Shown in pieces: positions 11,190-24,256 of a stretch of 64,000 bases of DNA. Both the position numbers and the translations under genes were made by a program. The notes under the pieces were generated by a model. The model made no database searches and was not told the origin of the DNA. It worked only from the letters and a program-made list of their open reading frames with translations. The stretch covers positions 2,170,001 to 2,234,000 of the forward strand of contig SPDT01000002.1 in assembly GCA_008477525.1 (NCBI GenBank), read 5' to 3'. Every line of letters begins with the position of its first letter. Within the stretch, counting starts at the first letter, position 1. Source of the DNA: Hypomyces perniciosus (taxonomy: Eukaryota > Ascomycota > Sordariomycetes > Hypocreales > Hypocreaceae).

Positions 11190-12075
11190 TTTTTTTTTTT
11201 TTTTTTATTACTATTTATAACCACTTTATATTTAAGTATAATAGCCTTATTTAGGTAATAGGTTAGTAGGAGCTAAGGGTTTAGACCCTGTTTGCTATAT
11301 TTTACTGGATAAAGGAAAGTTTTAGTGTATTTTTAATCTATATTTTATAAAAAGGGGCTATATAAATTTACCTCTTTTACCAGCTTCTAGAAAGCCTCGC
11401 TTCCTTTAAGTCCTAATAGGTATATAATTAATCTTTTGCCTTTTAATATTTTAAGGAGGAAGCTCCTTATTATATAGCATTCAGTAAAGTGCCCCGGCTC
11501 CTTAAAGGAGCTATATCTATAATAAAATTATATATTATAGCCGAAATGGTTATAGTAGCTTTAAAAGTCTCTATAACTAAACCTTTCTGCCAGTAGCCTA
11601 TATAAAATAGGTTAAGGGAGTTTCAGTTCTAGGGGATTTATAGGTACTCTTAGGCCTCACAGTTAATAGCTTTCTAGGGCATTTACCTTTTAATACTTCT
11701 TTTAAAGGGTTATTCTTTTTGCTTTTACCTAGCGTTTAATATACACTAAAGTACTTTAACTTTAAAAAAAGAGGTTATAGGCTATCTTTTTTTTTATTAA
11801 TTTATCTGCTATTTTATTGCCTTATATATCCTTATAGCCTAGTATTTAAAAAAAATACTTTATAAAGGTATATTTCTTTTATTATATATTAAAACCGCAT
11901 AAACTATTCTTATAATAAAGTTAAGGCTTTATTTAGTAGGCCTTTAACCATTAGTATATTATTAAGAAACATATATATTTCATTAATTCTAAAGTTATTC
12001 CTTATAAGTCCGGCTACTATTTTAATTGCTTTAATAGCTTTTATAGCTTCTGCATTATAGACTTTTATAGTTAGA
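11190..12075 (-). mobile_element. 3' end of a Tad1-like LINE, RIP-degraded
   Basis: On the minus strand the right part (12078 to about 11700) translates, with many stops, to a LINE RNase H domain: a recognisable VYNAEAIKAIKAI segment, then MFLNNTN where an Asp-containing FLDN motif is expected. The element ends at 11206-11190 in 17 consecutive T on the plus strand, i.e. a poly(A) tail. It is truncated at its 5' end, where it meets Gypsy sequence near 12070-12080. Both 5' truncation and a poly(A) tail are typical of target-primed LINE insertions. Stops and Asp-to-Asn changes fit RIP. Confidence 0.75.
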
Positions 12076-15000
12076 TTATTATAAAGTAATATTAAAGTTT
12101 TAGTATAAGGACCTATTAATATATAGACTTTACTTTAATAGTAAGTTAGCTGGTTATTATGAATAATTTAATTATTACTATCAAATATATTAACTATTCT
12201 TTAGCTTTAAACCTTTTATTATATAAAGTAATTTCGTTATTAAGCTTATAAAATAGCTAAATATAAAGACTTTTATAATTTTAGCGGTAAACCTATAATA
12301 GTCTACTATATAACCTATAAACTAGCAGTTATAACTTTAACCACTATACTTTATAAATAGGCTATCTATTAAATAGTATTTAATCCCTATCCTTTAATGT
12401 CAAGTAATGCTAAAGTAATACTTTTATTTATAGGCAATTTTATATATTTTTACTTATTATAGTAGACTATTATAAATCCTTTTAATTTATATAGGCTATT
12501 AACTTCTATACTATAACAATACTATAAAAGAATTAATATATAGCTTTACTGTAATCTTTTAATTTTAATAAAATTATAAAAATCAAGGCATTAAAATAAA
12601 GCATTAATAAAGTTAAACTTCATTAACTTATATTTAATATAAAAATTAAATACAGCTAATTTATTAAAAGCCTTTACCTACCAGTATAAAAACTTCTATT
12701 TATTTATAAAATAACAATAGTTAAAATAGTCTATTATAAGCTAAATCTCTATATTTAAATAAGCTAAATAGTATTTTTATATTTAAAAAGCCTTTATAAT
12801 AGTAAAAGATTTAATATTAAAGGTATAATAATATAATTTGAAATTATTTAGCTTTTTTAATATATATACTATAAAGTATTAAATATTTTACTAGTATTAA
12901 GCTAATACTGCTTTAATTAAATAGTTTAATGTATTTATTTTTATATAAATTAATGCCTTTAGGTTATAATATATCAAAATAAAGTTCTTTAAAAATTTTC
13001 CTTTAAATTATTAAAAAGCTTTAAAAGCACTAAACTTTAGCTTTAAAGAATTTTTTTACTTTTTATAAATAAAATCTATTAAAAGTACTGTAATTTTACT
13101 ATAATTTTTAATAAAGTAATAGTAAAACCCTATAAATCTTAAAAATATAAAAATATTATATATACTTTTAAATACTAGCCATTTAATAATAGCTGAAATA
13201 TATAATTATTTTACTTTAATTTTATTAAATATAATAATATATTTAAAAAAAGGTATTAAAATAATATAAAAAATATATTTATTAATATTAATATATAGCT
13301 TTATATTTTATAACTTTTTAAAAACCTGGCAAATATATTATATATACTCTTTAAAGGTACAGCTATAAATTAATATATTATTAACATATGTAATGCAAAT
13401 AAAATTAATTAGATTTTATAGTGTATTATTAATATATTACTGAAAAGTTATAAGGGAATTTATAAGGCTAAATAGTATAATATTGCATTTAAAGTATCTA
13501 TATTAACAGCAAAATACTATTTTTTATTTATCTTCTTTACAGATAAGTACTTAATAACATATATCCTTTAAATTAAATTTAATTAAAATTTTAATATATA
13601 AAAGTCTATTAAGAATTTTTAAAATTAATAGTAAAAGAGCGCGGTTTTTACAAGTTATTTTATTTAAAGTATAGAAATTAATATATATTTATAGTTTACT
13701 GCCTTTTTTTAATATGACAATTATAAGGGTATTTGCAGGATTAATAAACTGCTGAATTTATATATTCTATAATACTTTTTCTAAATATTTATAAAGAACT
13801 TTTAACTCTTTAAATACTAGGTTATAAATAAAACTCTATAAAGGCATTTTTTTATCTTTTAATTTAATAGTATACCATTAATTTATTAATATATTAACAG
13901 CTTTTTCTGCAGAGAAGATATTAATAAGATTATAATATATAAAACGTAATTTTAAATATAAAGCTAATTTATAGTCTTTTAAGGAAATAGTTTTATTTAA
14001 GTTAAAAGATAGTAGGGTTTTTAAAGCTTTTAATTTAACTTCTAGCTTTTTTTTAATTATTAATATAAAAGCTATTTAAGCTTTTTTAATAGTTTATTAT
14101 AGCTGCTTTTTAAAGGCTATTAAAGTAATAGAATCCTTAATTAAAGGATAATTCTATTAATTATTTTTCTAAGAAAAAGTAAAATTAATTTTTTAAAATT
14201 AAAGTCTTTTTAAAATAAAGTTTTCTAGGCTATTAGCAATAATACAATAAAATAGCTACTTTTTCTCTACTTTTTAATTATTAATTATCTTTATAAGTAT
14301 ATTTATATAGCTATAGGTTATAGCAGAAATATTTAAGAAAATAGCAGTAAATTAAAGAGCTAATAATAGACTTTTTAATTAATTTTTTTATGATAAAGAG
14401 ATAATATAAATATTACTATTGGAATTAAATAAGGCATTTATATATTACTAATAAGCTATTTAGCTATTTTTTTTCCAGTTATTTTATAAGTGGGTCTATA
14501 TAGCAATTATATTTTTAAGCTTAATAAACTGTAGGTTTAGTATTTCTGTTAGTAAAATATAGCTAAATAAAGTTATTATACTTTTTAATAAAGTAATACT
14601 TATTATTATATTTTATGTAATTAAAAGCTTAGCAAGAAGTTTTATAGTAAAGGCTATTATATTTTTAATAAATTACTAAATTAAAGAGGTTTCTTTATTC
14701 TTTTAAACCTTTAAATATTTTAGTTATTATATTCTGTAAAGCATTAGCGGTATAATCTTAATATAATCCTTATTAATTAATAAATTTAGTCTTTCTATAT
14801 TTTCTTTAAAATCAAGATTCCTACTAAAAGCTATTTATTTTACTAATACAGCTATATATAAAGGTTTTAGCAATTATACTAGTATACATTAACTCCTGCT
14901 AAATTATAGGGATTCTATAGTAAAGTATTTACTTATTTATTATAAAGGGAAAGCACTATAAAAATATATAAATCTTAAACTATAAAGGAGTTATTTTAAG

Positions 15001-15999
15001 AACTCGCTTTTAATAATCTTAAATTAAAAAAGGAATAACTAAAAATTCTATTCAGCAGTTTAATATAAGCGAAAAATCTATAAAGTTATTTTATAGTATT
15101 TAATTAAGCTATTATAATTATTATCCTTAAACTATTAATAAAGTATATTTTAAATAATTAATCTAATAAATCTGCCTTTTTCTTTAAAATAGTTAACCTA
15201 TTGCTATTAAATATTTCTTTTTAAATAAAAAGTAATATAAGTAATTTTATAAGCTATTTAAAAAAAGGTATTAAAGGATAATTTAAACTGCCTTTTAATA
15301 ATAATAAAAAAAGTCTATAGTTCTGTTTAAAACTTTCTTTTATAATAAAGAGTTTAAATTTATATTTTACTTTAATTACCTTTATAAAGCTATTTTAAAC
15401 TAGCAGTATATAATAAGCTAATTATAGGTAATAAACCTTTAATCTTTGAAAGTTTAAAAAAAGGGTTTTCCCTTTAAAGAAAAGTATTTAAATATTTCCT
15501 TTTTAAATATATTTACTATTTATCTTTTATATATTAAATATAAATATTAAGTTTTTTTTCTATAAGTAAAGTATTATTTAAAAAGCCTAGTTAATAATTT
15601 AAAAGAGTAATTTTATTAAAAGGTTTTTATATTTAAAATATAGCCTCTTTATTAAAAGTAAATTAATTATTTACTATTAAAGGTATTTTTACTTTTAATA
15701 GTTTTTTTATTTTTATTAAAAATAAAAAGAGATTAATATATTAAAGACCCTCTTTAAAGCAGATAGATTAAGTAAAGGGCTATAACTTTAAAGAAAATTA
15801 GAGGAAATTAAAGAGTAGTTATTTAAAAGAGAAATAGGTATTAATAAACAGGTAATAAGCTAGAAATTAATAGTTAGGTGTAGCAGTAGTAGTTTACTGG
15901 TCTTTAAAGTTTTATATTTTTAGGTACTATAGTTGCTTTATATATGCATTCTGGCCTATATGATATCACGAGAGCTCCAGAGCTTCCGGTCTCCTAACA
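12076..15999 (-). mobile_element. Gypsy-type LTR retrotransposon, truncated copy A, RIP-degraded
   Basis: AT-rich sequence matching, in the same orientation, Gypsy copy B at about 25630-27638 plus 34339-36269. The 5' LTR is at the right end and is shared with copy B. On the minus strand a reverse-transcriptase core is readable: ITYVNNILIYS (13362-13391), corresponding to the family YVDDILIYS, followed by a segment equivalent to EEHVRxVxxxL. Both catalytic Asp codons have become AAT (Asn). The integrase seen in copy B (about 25250-25450) is absent: copy A stops at about 12076 where it joins LINE sequence. No frame is intact. Confidence 0.8.
15865..15999 (-). repeat. Gypsy LTR shared by two tandem copies
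   Basis: On the minus strand it begins TGTTAGGAGACCGG at 15999. It is matched by TGTCAGGAGACCGG at 36269, the 5' LTR of copy B. It contains a TATA-like GCATATATAA. The inner end at 15865 is approximate, because both copies of this LTR are followed by the same interior and no boundary can be read from comparison. On its other side is a polypurine tract, so this LTR is at once the 3' LTR of copy B and the 5' LTR of copy A. Confidence 0.65.
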
Positions 16000-16013
16000 C
16001 CCTCTCTCTCCCT
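16000..16013 (-). other. Polypurine tract of Gypsy copy B
   Basis: Read on the minus strand it is AGGGAGAGAGAGGG, all purine and directly abutting the LTR start TGTTAGGAG. This is the expected position and composition of the plus-strand primer for Gypsy reverse transcription. It proves that the LTR at 15999 terminates an element whose interior lies to the right. Confidence 0.75.
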
Positions 16014-16219
16014 ATAGGCGCTTTTTCTGTAAATATTCCGTCCTTTCACTTCTTATTACTAGTTAACCTATTATGCAATAGCAGTTCTCTTTTTTTAGTT
16101 TAGCTTATTACTATAAATTCTTTTTTTCCTTTTGCGATAGACGTTGCCGCTTTATAAGTTTTCTATAGCTAATTCTTTACTATAACTTTTTATTTAATAT
16201 ATTTATAGCCTAGTTTTAG

Positions 16220-16640
16220 AAAATAACAGTAATCCTATAGTATTTAAAAACCTTAATATAGCGAGCCTGTTTTCGCTTATAGCTAATGCTATCTTAGTCG
16301 CGTCTCTATTAAAATACCCTCCTTTTGAAATTACTATACCTTTGCCAGTAAAATACTATAAAGCTGCTAGTAATTTAATTTAATAGGTATTCTAGTATAG
16401 ATATAACTATTAGCTATTGCTAACTCGCTATAAATACCCTGCCCTATACTATTATTATTTTAACCTTTTAATTAAATAAAATGTAAAGTTAGGAAAAAAA
16501 CCTTTTTAATATTATAATAATAAATATAAGTTTTATATAATTAAAAAGTAAAACTTTCTATATTAATTTATATTATATTAGCTACTTTTAAGAAATATTT
16601 TTATTATTTGTTAAATAATAAATTATATAATCTAATTGCT
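16220..16640 (+). pseudogene. Antisense ORF candidate in the Gypsy 3' region
   Basis: Between integrase and the polypurine tract, on the strand opposite to Gypsy pol, one frame is open for about 55 codons around 16213-16380. It reads like protein (for example KYPPFEITIPLPVKYYKAAS) despite the AT-rich background. It continues beyond TAA/TAG codons into ALYYYYFNLL-like sequence. I recognise no family. It could be an accessory antisense gene of the element, a captured host fragment, or chance. Confidence 0.35.
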
Positions 16641-17405
16641 TATAATTTATTAATACTGTTAAAGTATTAATTTAATATTTTTAAAAGTCCTTTATTAATA
16701 AAGTAAATACTTTAATATTGCTTCTTTACTATATAGTAATGGCTAATAAATAATTGGTCTATAATAGTATTGCTATAAGTTTAATATAAAAAGAACTTTA
16801 TATTAATATAATAAAAGTTAGGCTTAGTTAAAAAGTGAAAAGAGAAAGAGTTTATAGTAAATAAATAGTATTGCCGCTAAAACTTAATACACTTAAACCT
16901 TTAAGTTACTTTTAATTAAGTAAACTCTTTTACTACTATTACTGCTATTATATATACTTTTATCCCAGTATATATTTCTTTATGTATAATACACAGTTTT
17001 AGCTAATTATTATATAATATATTAATATATTAAAATTCCTATATTTCTTTAAATATATCTTATTACTATAAAAGATTATAATAAAGTATTATTTAAAGAT
17101 AAAGAGAATTAGCTGTTATTTAATAATAGTATTACTGCTTATTTACTATAAAATATACACTATTATAAGTTTACTTTCTATTTTTAATTAACAGGTTAAA
17201 ACTATATAATACTTTACTTTTTTTTAACTTTATAACACTTAATAGTAATAGCTAGTTATTTACAAGTAAATTACTGCTTATACTTTCAAATTAATTTAAT
17301 ATTAGTAAAATTACTTTTTTTTATTAAATATTATTAATTTTTAAAAAGTCTTTTTATTTAATTAAATATAAGTATTATATCCCTGTATATTTATAATTAA
17401 TAATT

Positions 17406-17669
17406 TGTGGCGGAGCGCGGCATAGCTATATAAAGCATAGAGAGATAGGAAACAAAGCTTGATTCTATAAAAGAGAATATGCCGTAATGGCCTCACTATA
17501 TATACATATAGCTAACATAAAGAAGAAGCTGTATGCAGGCGCTGTAAGCGCCTGCATAGTCTAACACATCGCTTATGCGATATGTATATCAGCTTATATC
17601 TGCTTATATAGCAGATAAAAGCTCCTTAGCGCTGATAAGCGGTAAGGCCCCAGCCTACTCAACCCAACA
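17406..17669 (-). repeat. 3' LTR of Copia 1
   Basis: 264 bp. On the plus strand it begins TGTGGCGGAGCG and ends CTCAACCCAACA, the reverse complement of TGTTGGG...CCACA. It contains a short inverted repeat GCAGGCGCTGTAAGCGCCTGC near 17536-17556 and several TATA-rich segments. It is less mutated than the 5' LTR of the same element. Confidence 0.9.
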
Positions 17670-17682
17670 CACCCCCCAGTTA
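17670..17682 (-). other. Polypurine tract of Copia 1
   Basis: On the minus strand the sequence just before the 3' LTR reads AACTGGGGGGTG. The equivalent site in Copia 2 (about 34056-34067) reads AACTAGGGGGTA. The position and G-run fit a plus-strand primer. Confidence 0.65.
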
Positions 17683-17929
17683 ATAAGGCTATTCCTAATG
17701 CCTTATTAACTGCTACTCTAGCCTATCTATAGTGTTATAACTGACTGGCCGCGCTCTTAAAGCCTCTTTTGCTTAATTAGAAGCTCTTTATTGTGAACAC
17801 GCATCGATATTCTATTATAGAGGTGAAAGGAATGTAAGTGCTGTAATTATTGTTATTCTATAATAATAGGAAGTTGAATAATAAAGCTCTTAAATAGGTA
17901 AATCGGTCCTGAACAGCTAGAATAGGTAT

Positions 17930-19150
17930 ATTAGCTGCCCCCCTAGCCCTTATTCCTTACTCTTCTTCTTCAATTATCAATATTATTATCATCAACATTA
18001 ACAACAACATTAACAGCAATATAGCCCCTGCTATAAATATTACGCTTCTAACTAATTCCCTTTGCGCTGTATATTTATTAGCTGACAGTGAAATCGCAGA
18101 AGAAGAATACCTTGTCAGTAAAGCGTAGTTATAGTCGCCCCTTAAAGGTAGCTCATCGCGACGTTAGTCGCTCGGCTGGCTAAGCGGCCACGCCTATTAC
18201 TGCTCCTGCGCCTACTCTTACGCTGTCTCCTGCTCCTGCGCCAGCTAGTCCCGGCCAGTCTAGGTATACTGCAGCTATTGCCGCTCTTAACGTATACTTA
18301 ACTGCTATTCGTAAAGCATGCCTTACTGCTAAGGCAGCTTTATCCTTGTCTTTATCGGCTCCTCCTCCTACTACTGCCGTCCCGGCCCCTGCCCCTGTCA
18401 CTACTGCTGCTGCTCCTCCTACTACTCCCGCCACTACCCCTATTATTATACTATTATCCCCTCCTTATAAAGGTTATTTAAAGTCGGCAATTGCTGGCAA
18501 GGGAGACTTCTCCCAGTATATTTCTATTGCCTGCTTTTAGCAGTATACTGCTTACTTTAATAATAATTATTAATATACCCTTTAATAAACTCCTCCTTAA
18601 CTTGCCTATATTGCTCTATCTAATTATATACTTTATAGTCGTTTAGTGCTTGCACTAATTATATACCGGCTCTTTTAAGCTATAAGTAAAGAGGATAATT
18701 AGGTAAATATACTCTCTTTTCTTTATACGCTTATAAACTTATATAATTAAATGGCAACCTAGTATAAAAAGGCATTGCGCCTTTAATTTAACCTATTAGA
18801 GGAGGAGAACTTAGTTCACTTTAAAAAGGCTACTGCTTTAAGCAGCAGCGATAATAATAACGACGCCCTTTACGCGCAGGCGCGCAAGGGCTGGAAAGCT
18901 CTTGGAAAATAATTATTGCAGTAATAGGATATACCTTTATAGCTGGCGGCCTATAGGCTAGAATTAACTGGTTTCCCGTATTCTTATATATTCTATTCCA
19001 GTAATTATATATCTATTAAGTTTAATAGTACTTTAAAGTACTTAAAGCGCTACTATAGTAAAGCTTTAGTAAACTTATTAGCAGGTATAAAGTTAATAGA
19101 AAGATAAGAAACTATAAATAATCCTTTCTAGTATTCCTGCTAAAGCTATA
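17930..19150 (+). pseudogene. Antisense ORF between Copia pol and the 3' LTR
   Basis: On the strand opposite to pol a protein-like reading runs across this interval. An Asn/Ser/Ile-rich N-terminal part is followed by a clean open frame from 18184 to the TAG at 18538-18540, rich in Ala, Pro and Thr (APAPT, PAPAPASPG, PPTTPATT), ending GKGDFSQYISIACF. After the TAG the frames continue with segments such as LRLQFNLLEEENLVHFKKAT and ALYAQARKGWKALG, broken by stops that fit CAG-to-TAG change. No family is recognised. The same region, more decayed and lacking the Ala/Pro part, lies in Copia 2 on its antisense strand (about 33000-33900). Confidence 0.45.
18078..18515. other. GC-rich segment present only in Copia 1
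   Basis: Copia 2 lacks this segment: its sequence jumps at 33650-33658 between the two places that in Copia 1 carry the direct repeat GTATATTT (18070-18077 and 18516-18523). The segment keeps normal GC content and codon-like structure, whereas nearly all sequence shared by the two elements is AT-rich. This fits RIP acting only on duplicated DNA. Confidence 0.75.
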
Positions 19151-22100
19151 TATTTTATATATTAATATAATATAAGCGAGTATTAATTTATATACTCTCT
19201 CTAATTATAAGATATATAGTTAGTTAATTATTACAATTAATATTCTAATTAACGCCAGGCTTAAATTTCATCTCTTAAAAAAGGCAATATAAACCTATAG
19301 CCTCTTTCACTATTTAGGTAAAGGCAAGCAGCTTAGCTTCTATTATAAATATACTAATAGTGCTTTAACGCATTGCATTCTATAAGATAAAGCCTGAGAA
19401 AAGCATAATAAAATACCCTTAAAACAATCTCTAAATATCTATATTATCAGTAAAAGAAGCATCACTTAAAGCAGTTAAAACCTATATTTCTCCTTACCCT
19501 CTATACTAAAAAGCTAGGAAACGCTATATATATAGATAGTAGATTAGCTAGTTAACTGCTTTAAGGTACTCCTTACTAGGGTTAGTTAGAAACTGTAATA
19601 AAGCTAAGGCGCTATAAGCTATATTAGGCCTTATTATAATAGCTGTATAAAGTATTAATCCCACTTTCTCTTAATATATTTTAATAATTGCTTTTAAAGC
19701 TTACAATATACTTTTCCAGAGCTTTATAATAAGTATTAGAATTATAAAAAACTATATTCCTTTATTAAGCCTAAATCATTTCGCAATTTTCTTAAAATAA
19801 ATCTTATAGAAAAAGTATATCTTATACTTTATATAGTTATAGGTAATCTTAATCCTTAAAAACCACTATATATCTCCTTTACTATAAAGCTTATACTTTA
19901 CTTTTAAAGCATTTAGTAGTTTAATATAAAGAGCTTTATTATTATAATAATATATAATTAAGATATTATCTATATAAAATATAATAAAGATCTTCTAAGC
20001 TTTATTATAAAAGAGATAGGGCTCTTTAAAGCTTAAAATTAACCCTTATTGCCTTAAGGTTAAAGATAATTTATTAAACTATAGCTTTAATAAGTCCTTT
20101 AAGCTATATAAAGCTTTCGCGAGCTTTAGACAGACATTCAGCTACTTAAAACCCTTAAAGAGCTTATATATAACTAGTTTCGAGTTTTTATCCTTTAAGG
20201 CATTAAAAAAAGTATTCTTAATATTATACTGCTTTAATTTAAAGTTAAATCTTACTATAAAAGTAATAAATATATAAAAAGAACGCGCTGCTAATATAGC
20301 TGTATATATACTCTCTATAATAAAGCACTTTTATAAATCCCTGCAGACTATAAAATAAACTTTACAGTATTCTAGATTTTTATTTTAATTGAACTTATAA
20401 GTAAAAACCTAATATACTAGTAATAGCTTTATTATTGCCTTTAAATATAATATCTTTTACTAGGTCACTTTTATATACAGAGAATTAATCTTATTATATA
20501 CGGTTTATTTAAACCTATCTTTAAATAGGTATTTTATAAACTCCTTTTAGTCTTTTAGCAGTTTTACTAAATCCTTCTAGTAAACAGTTAATTTATTAAA
20601 AGCTATACTTTTCTAGGAAAAAGATTTTTAGTTTATTACTGTATTAAAAACAGCAAATACTATTTCTGCACTTTTCAATTTATTATTTATTAGCTTTTAT
20701 TAATTAGGTGGTAGTTAATATAGCATTAAACTAAAAAGCCTAGTAATTATTAAATATATATTAGGCTTATTATTTTTAAGAGTAGTATCTAAGGTATATA
20801 TCTTAATCCTATATACTAGGAAGTATTTATTAGCCTTTCTTGCAGGTTGCTTCCTTTAAAGTTTTAAACTCTTATAAATATCGGCTACTACTCTGCCGCT
20901 TAAAGGATTACTAGCTAGCATTTCCTTAAAAGTCTACTTTTCTTTTATAAAAGTAGGCAAGTCTTTTATATACTAGTCTGCTTTTAGCCTTAATAGACTA
21001 TCCTCCTTTATCGGGTTATATAACCCTATTATACAAGGCTGTTCTTTTATTATATCCCTCTCTATAGAGAGGGGTAAATCGCTCGCTAAAGTATTGCCCA
21101 GGGTTCCTATTAGCGCGCCAATATTATCTGTAAAGATTAACTATTTTAGGGTAGCCTTTAGTGTTTAAAGACCAAGAAGTCCTTTTAAGTATACTGGTAG
21201 CTGATTTAAAGTATTTATTAAGCTATCTTTAATACTCTATATCTCTATTACCCCTAAAAGTATACTCTCTTTTTTTATATTACCTATAAAGGTATTTTTT
21301 ACTGCAGGAATATATATAGGGAAAAGTTTAAATTCCAGTTTATTTTCTTTAATCTTATTAAACAGTTTATTTAACTTAGCTATAGACAGTTTATCTGCAA
21401 TCTTTTTATTACTATTAAAGAAACTAGTCTTATTAAACCATATATTCTTTATAACAATTACCTTTATTAAGTAAAGTAATTAAATATAATATATATTATT
21501 TACAGTATAGCTAATAAAATATCTAATTAGCCCCCTAGGCTTAATCTTAAATTCTTTCTTTTTCTGGCTAGCCTTATAGTCTCTATTCAGTATATAGGCG
21601 CGGCAGCTATATATATAGAGCCCGCTCTAATCTAGCTATAGGTCCGCAGAAGGCTCCCTTATTAAAAAAGGCGCAAAGTCGCAGAACTATTACTTTAATT
21701 TATCGATAAGTAATATTATATTAAGGCTGCGCATAGGACTTATATTAATAATATGCGCTGCAGCTCTTACACTCTCAGGCCATAAGTCAATTAAAAGACC
21801 TGCAGCTTCCAGTATTTTAATCGACTTATTTATAACTTCCTGTCCTACCTATTCCAAAACGCTATTTAGCTTATATATATAAAAAAGGGCAAACTTTAAG
21901 ATAATACCCTTTATATTAGCTTAGATCTAGAAGCGTAATAAACTCTTAACTGCAATTACAGCTTTTTTATTATTTTACTTAAAGAAGTATATAAAGATAT
22001 TATATTGCATCTTTACTATACTTATAAAATTAAATAAAGCACTAAAAACGATTTCCTATTCTTTATTTAATAAAAGGCGTATATATAGCTATACAGTATA

Positions 22101-24256
22101 TTCTTCCTTAAGCACTAAAAGCTAGTTATCCTTATTATAGCCTTTAGGATAGTTTTAAAGATCCCAATACACTTTAAAGAATAGTTTTAATCCTTATCTA
22201 TTAAATAGTCTGCAAAAGATAACCTGTTTTGCATATATAAAAGTATAAGCCTTATATTCTATACGCATAGTTCCTTTAATGCGCATATTCTTTATATTCT
22301 TTATAAGCGCTTTAAGCGCTTTTAGGCCTAAATATCCTAATTATAAATACTAAAGCTGTTTAGAGTTATATTATAGTATTAAAGGATTATATATCAGTCT
22401 TTTCCTACTTTTTAACGCTATATAAATGCTATAGTTTACATTAAGAAAAATAAAAAAAGCTATTAAGCTGCTTAATATAGTATACTTAAAGATAGGGGCA
22501 ATATAAAGCAATAAGGGCTTATATTAAAGAAATAAAAGATTATACTTATACTCTACTTTCCCTATAATAGTGTTTAAACTGGCTATACTGGTATAAAGCG
22601 TGTTATTGCACCTTATTAGCTAAATCCCTACTTTCTAAAGCTTTAACGAAAATATAATATCAATATAAAATCCTTTAACTACAGCTATATCTAAAAACTT
22701 AATAAAGCGCATTATCTTTTAATATAAATTATAAAGAATATCCTTTAGCAGACAATAACCTCTTTTAATTATTAAATAACTAGCTCCTCTTATTTCAATA
22801 TAGTCCTCTTCTATACTTAGGATAAAGGAGCTAGGAATAAAATAGTTCCTGCTATTTATTAAATAAATAATACTATATATATCGAAAAAGGTGCTTTAAG
22901 AGAGGTGGTAAAGTATATCCTATATATTAGTATATATTAATACACTTATTAAGTATACTGTAAGGCTTATATTTTCTTTATCGATTAGGTTTAAAGAGAT
23001 TAAAGCAGCTATAATAGTTAAAGCTGTTCCTCTCTGTATTAGGGCAGTAAAGTTAATACCCCTTTTACTAAGCTTTTTGCAGGTAACCTGCTATTTATCT
23101 TCTTATAGGCGCGCGCGAATCTCTATAGCCTACTTAGGTGTAAAAGTATATTTCCCTTTTTTATTAAGCCTTTTAGCGAGCGCAGCATATACTTTACTAT
23201 AGTTGTCTAGGGGCTAAGTATACCTTTTAGGTCTATAAGGGCACTCTTTACTAATAGAAAGCTTTAAGTATATATTACTACTGCCTAATATATTATCAAA
23301 GCAGTTGCTAAATGTTATATAAAAGCTATAAATATAATTCTCTATATTCTTTAAAGTATTTAAAAAAAGCTATTTAAGTTAATTAAAGGAAAAGATTTTA
23401 TTTATTTTACTGCTTTGAATTAAGCTATTTATATAGTATAAGTAATAGGTAGTAAAGCTTAAAGTAAAGTATACTTTAATAGCTTTAAAGAAAGCTATTT
23501 AAAAAGCTATTCCTATAACCTTTAAAAGCTTATACTTTACTATACTTATATAAATACACGCCTAGTAAGTATACTATACTTTTAGCTTAATATTCCTACA
23601 TTTTACTTTATATAGTATATATTAATAGGATAAATATATTTCCTTATATATTATATCCTCGCAAAAAGCTAGTCAGTCTTTAAACTTCCTAATAATTTAG
23701 TAAATAATAAACTTAACGTTAAAGTCTTTATTATTATTATAGGCTGCTTTAGTAATAGTAGAGGCTAGGGCCGCAGCTTTAACGTCTGCTTAGACTAAAG
23801 TATAGATACCAGAGTTAACTATTTTCTAGATTCAATTCAGGATTATATCGCTTACCTTCCTCTTCTCTTTATTTAAAGTAATATTAAACTAGTGCTCTTA
23901 AAGTATACTATTATAGCAAATAGAGATATCTACTGTAAAGGCATTAAGACTAAACTCTTATATTATATACTCCTTTACTTCTATTAAAGTAGGTGGCCTA
24001 ATAGCAGGGAAATAGTTATTTAGCTAATCGGGGAGATTAAGATTAATCTTATTCTAGACTTTAGCAGTAGTTATATAGTTAGTTAAAATAGTAATCCATT
24101 TAATCTACTAAACTATTAATTCTAGCTTTATAAAAGCGATATCTTTTATATTATTTATTATAAAAGATAGCTTTAGCAGCTTAAAGGTAAAGGTAAAGGG
24201 TATAAAGAGAGATATAATATTAAAGTAAAAGTTTCTAGTAACTCTAATAATTACTA

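Noticed and set aside
18180..18434. 84-aa Gly/Ala/Val-rich minus-strand ORF
   Set aside because: Complement of the Ala/Pro-rich antisense ORF; low-complexity mirror frame.
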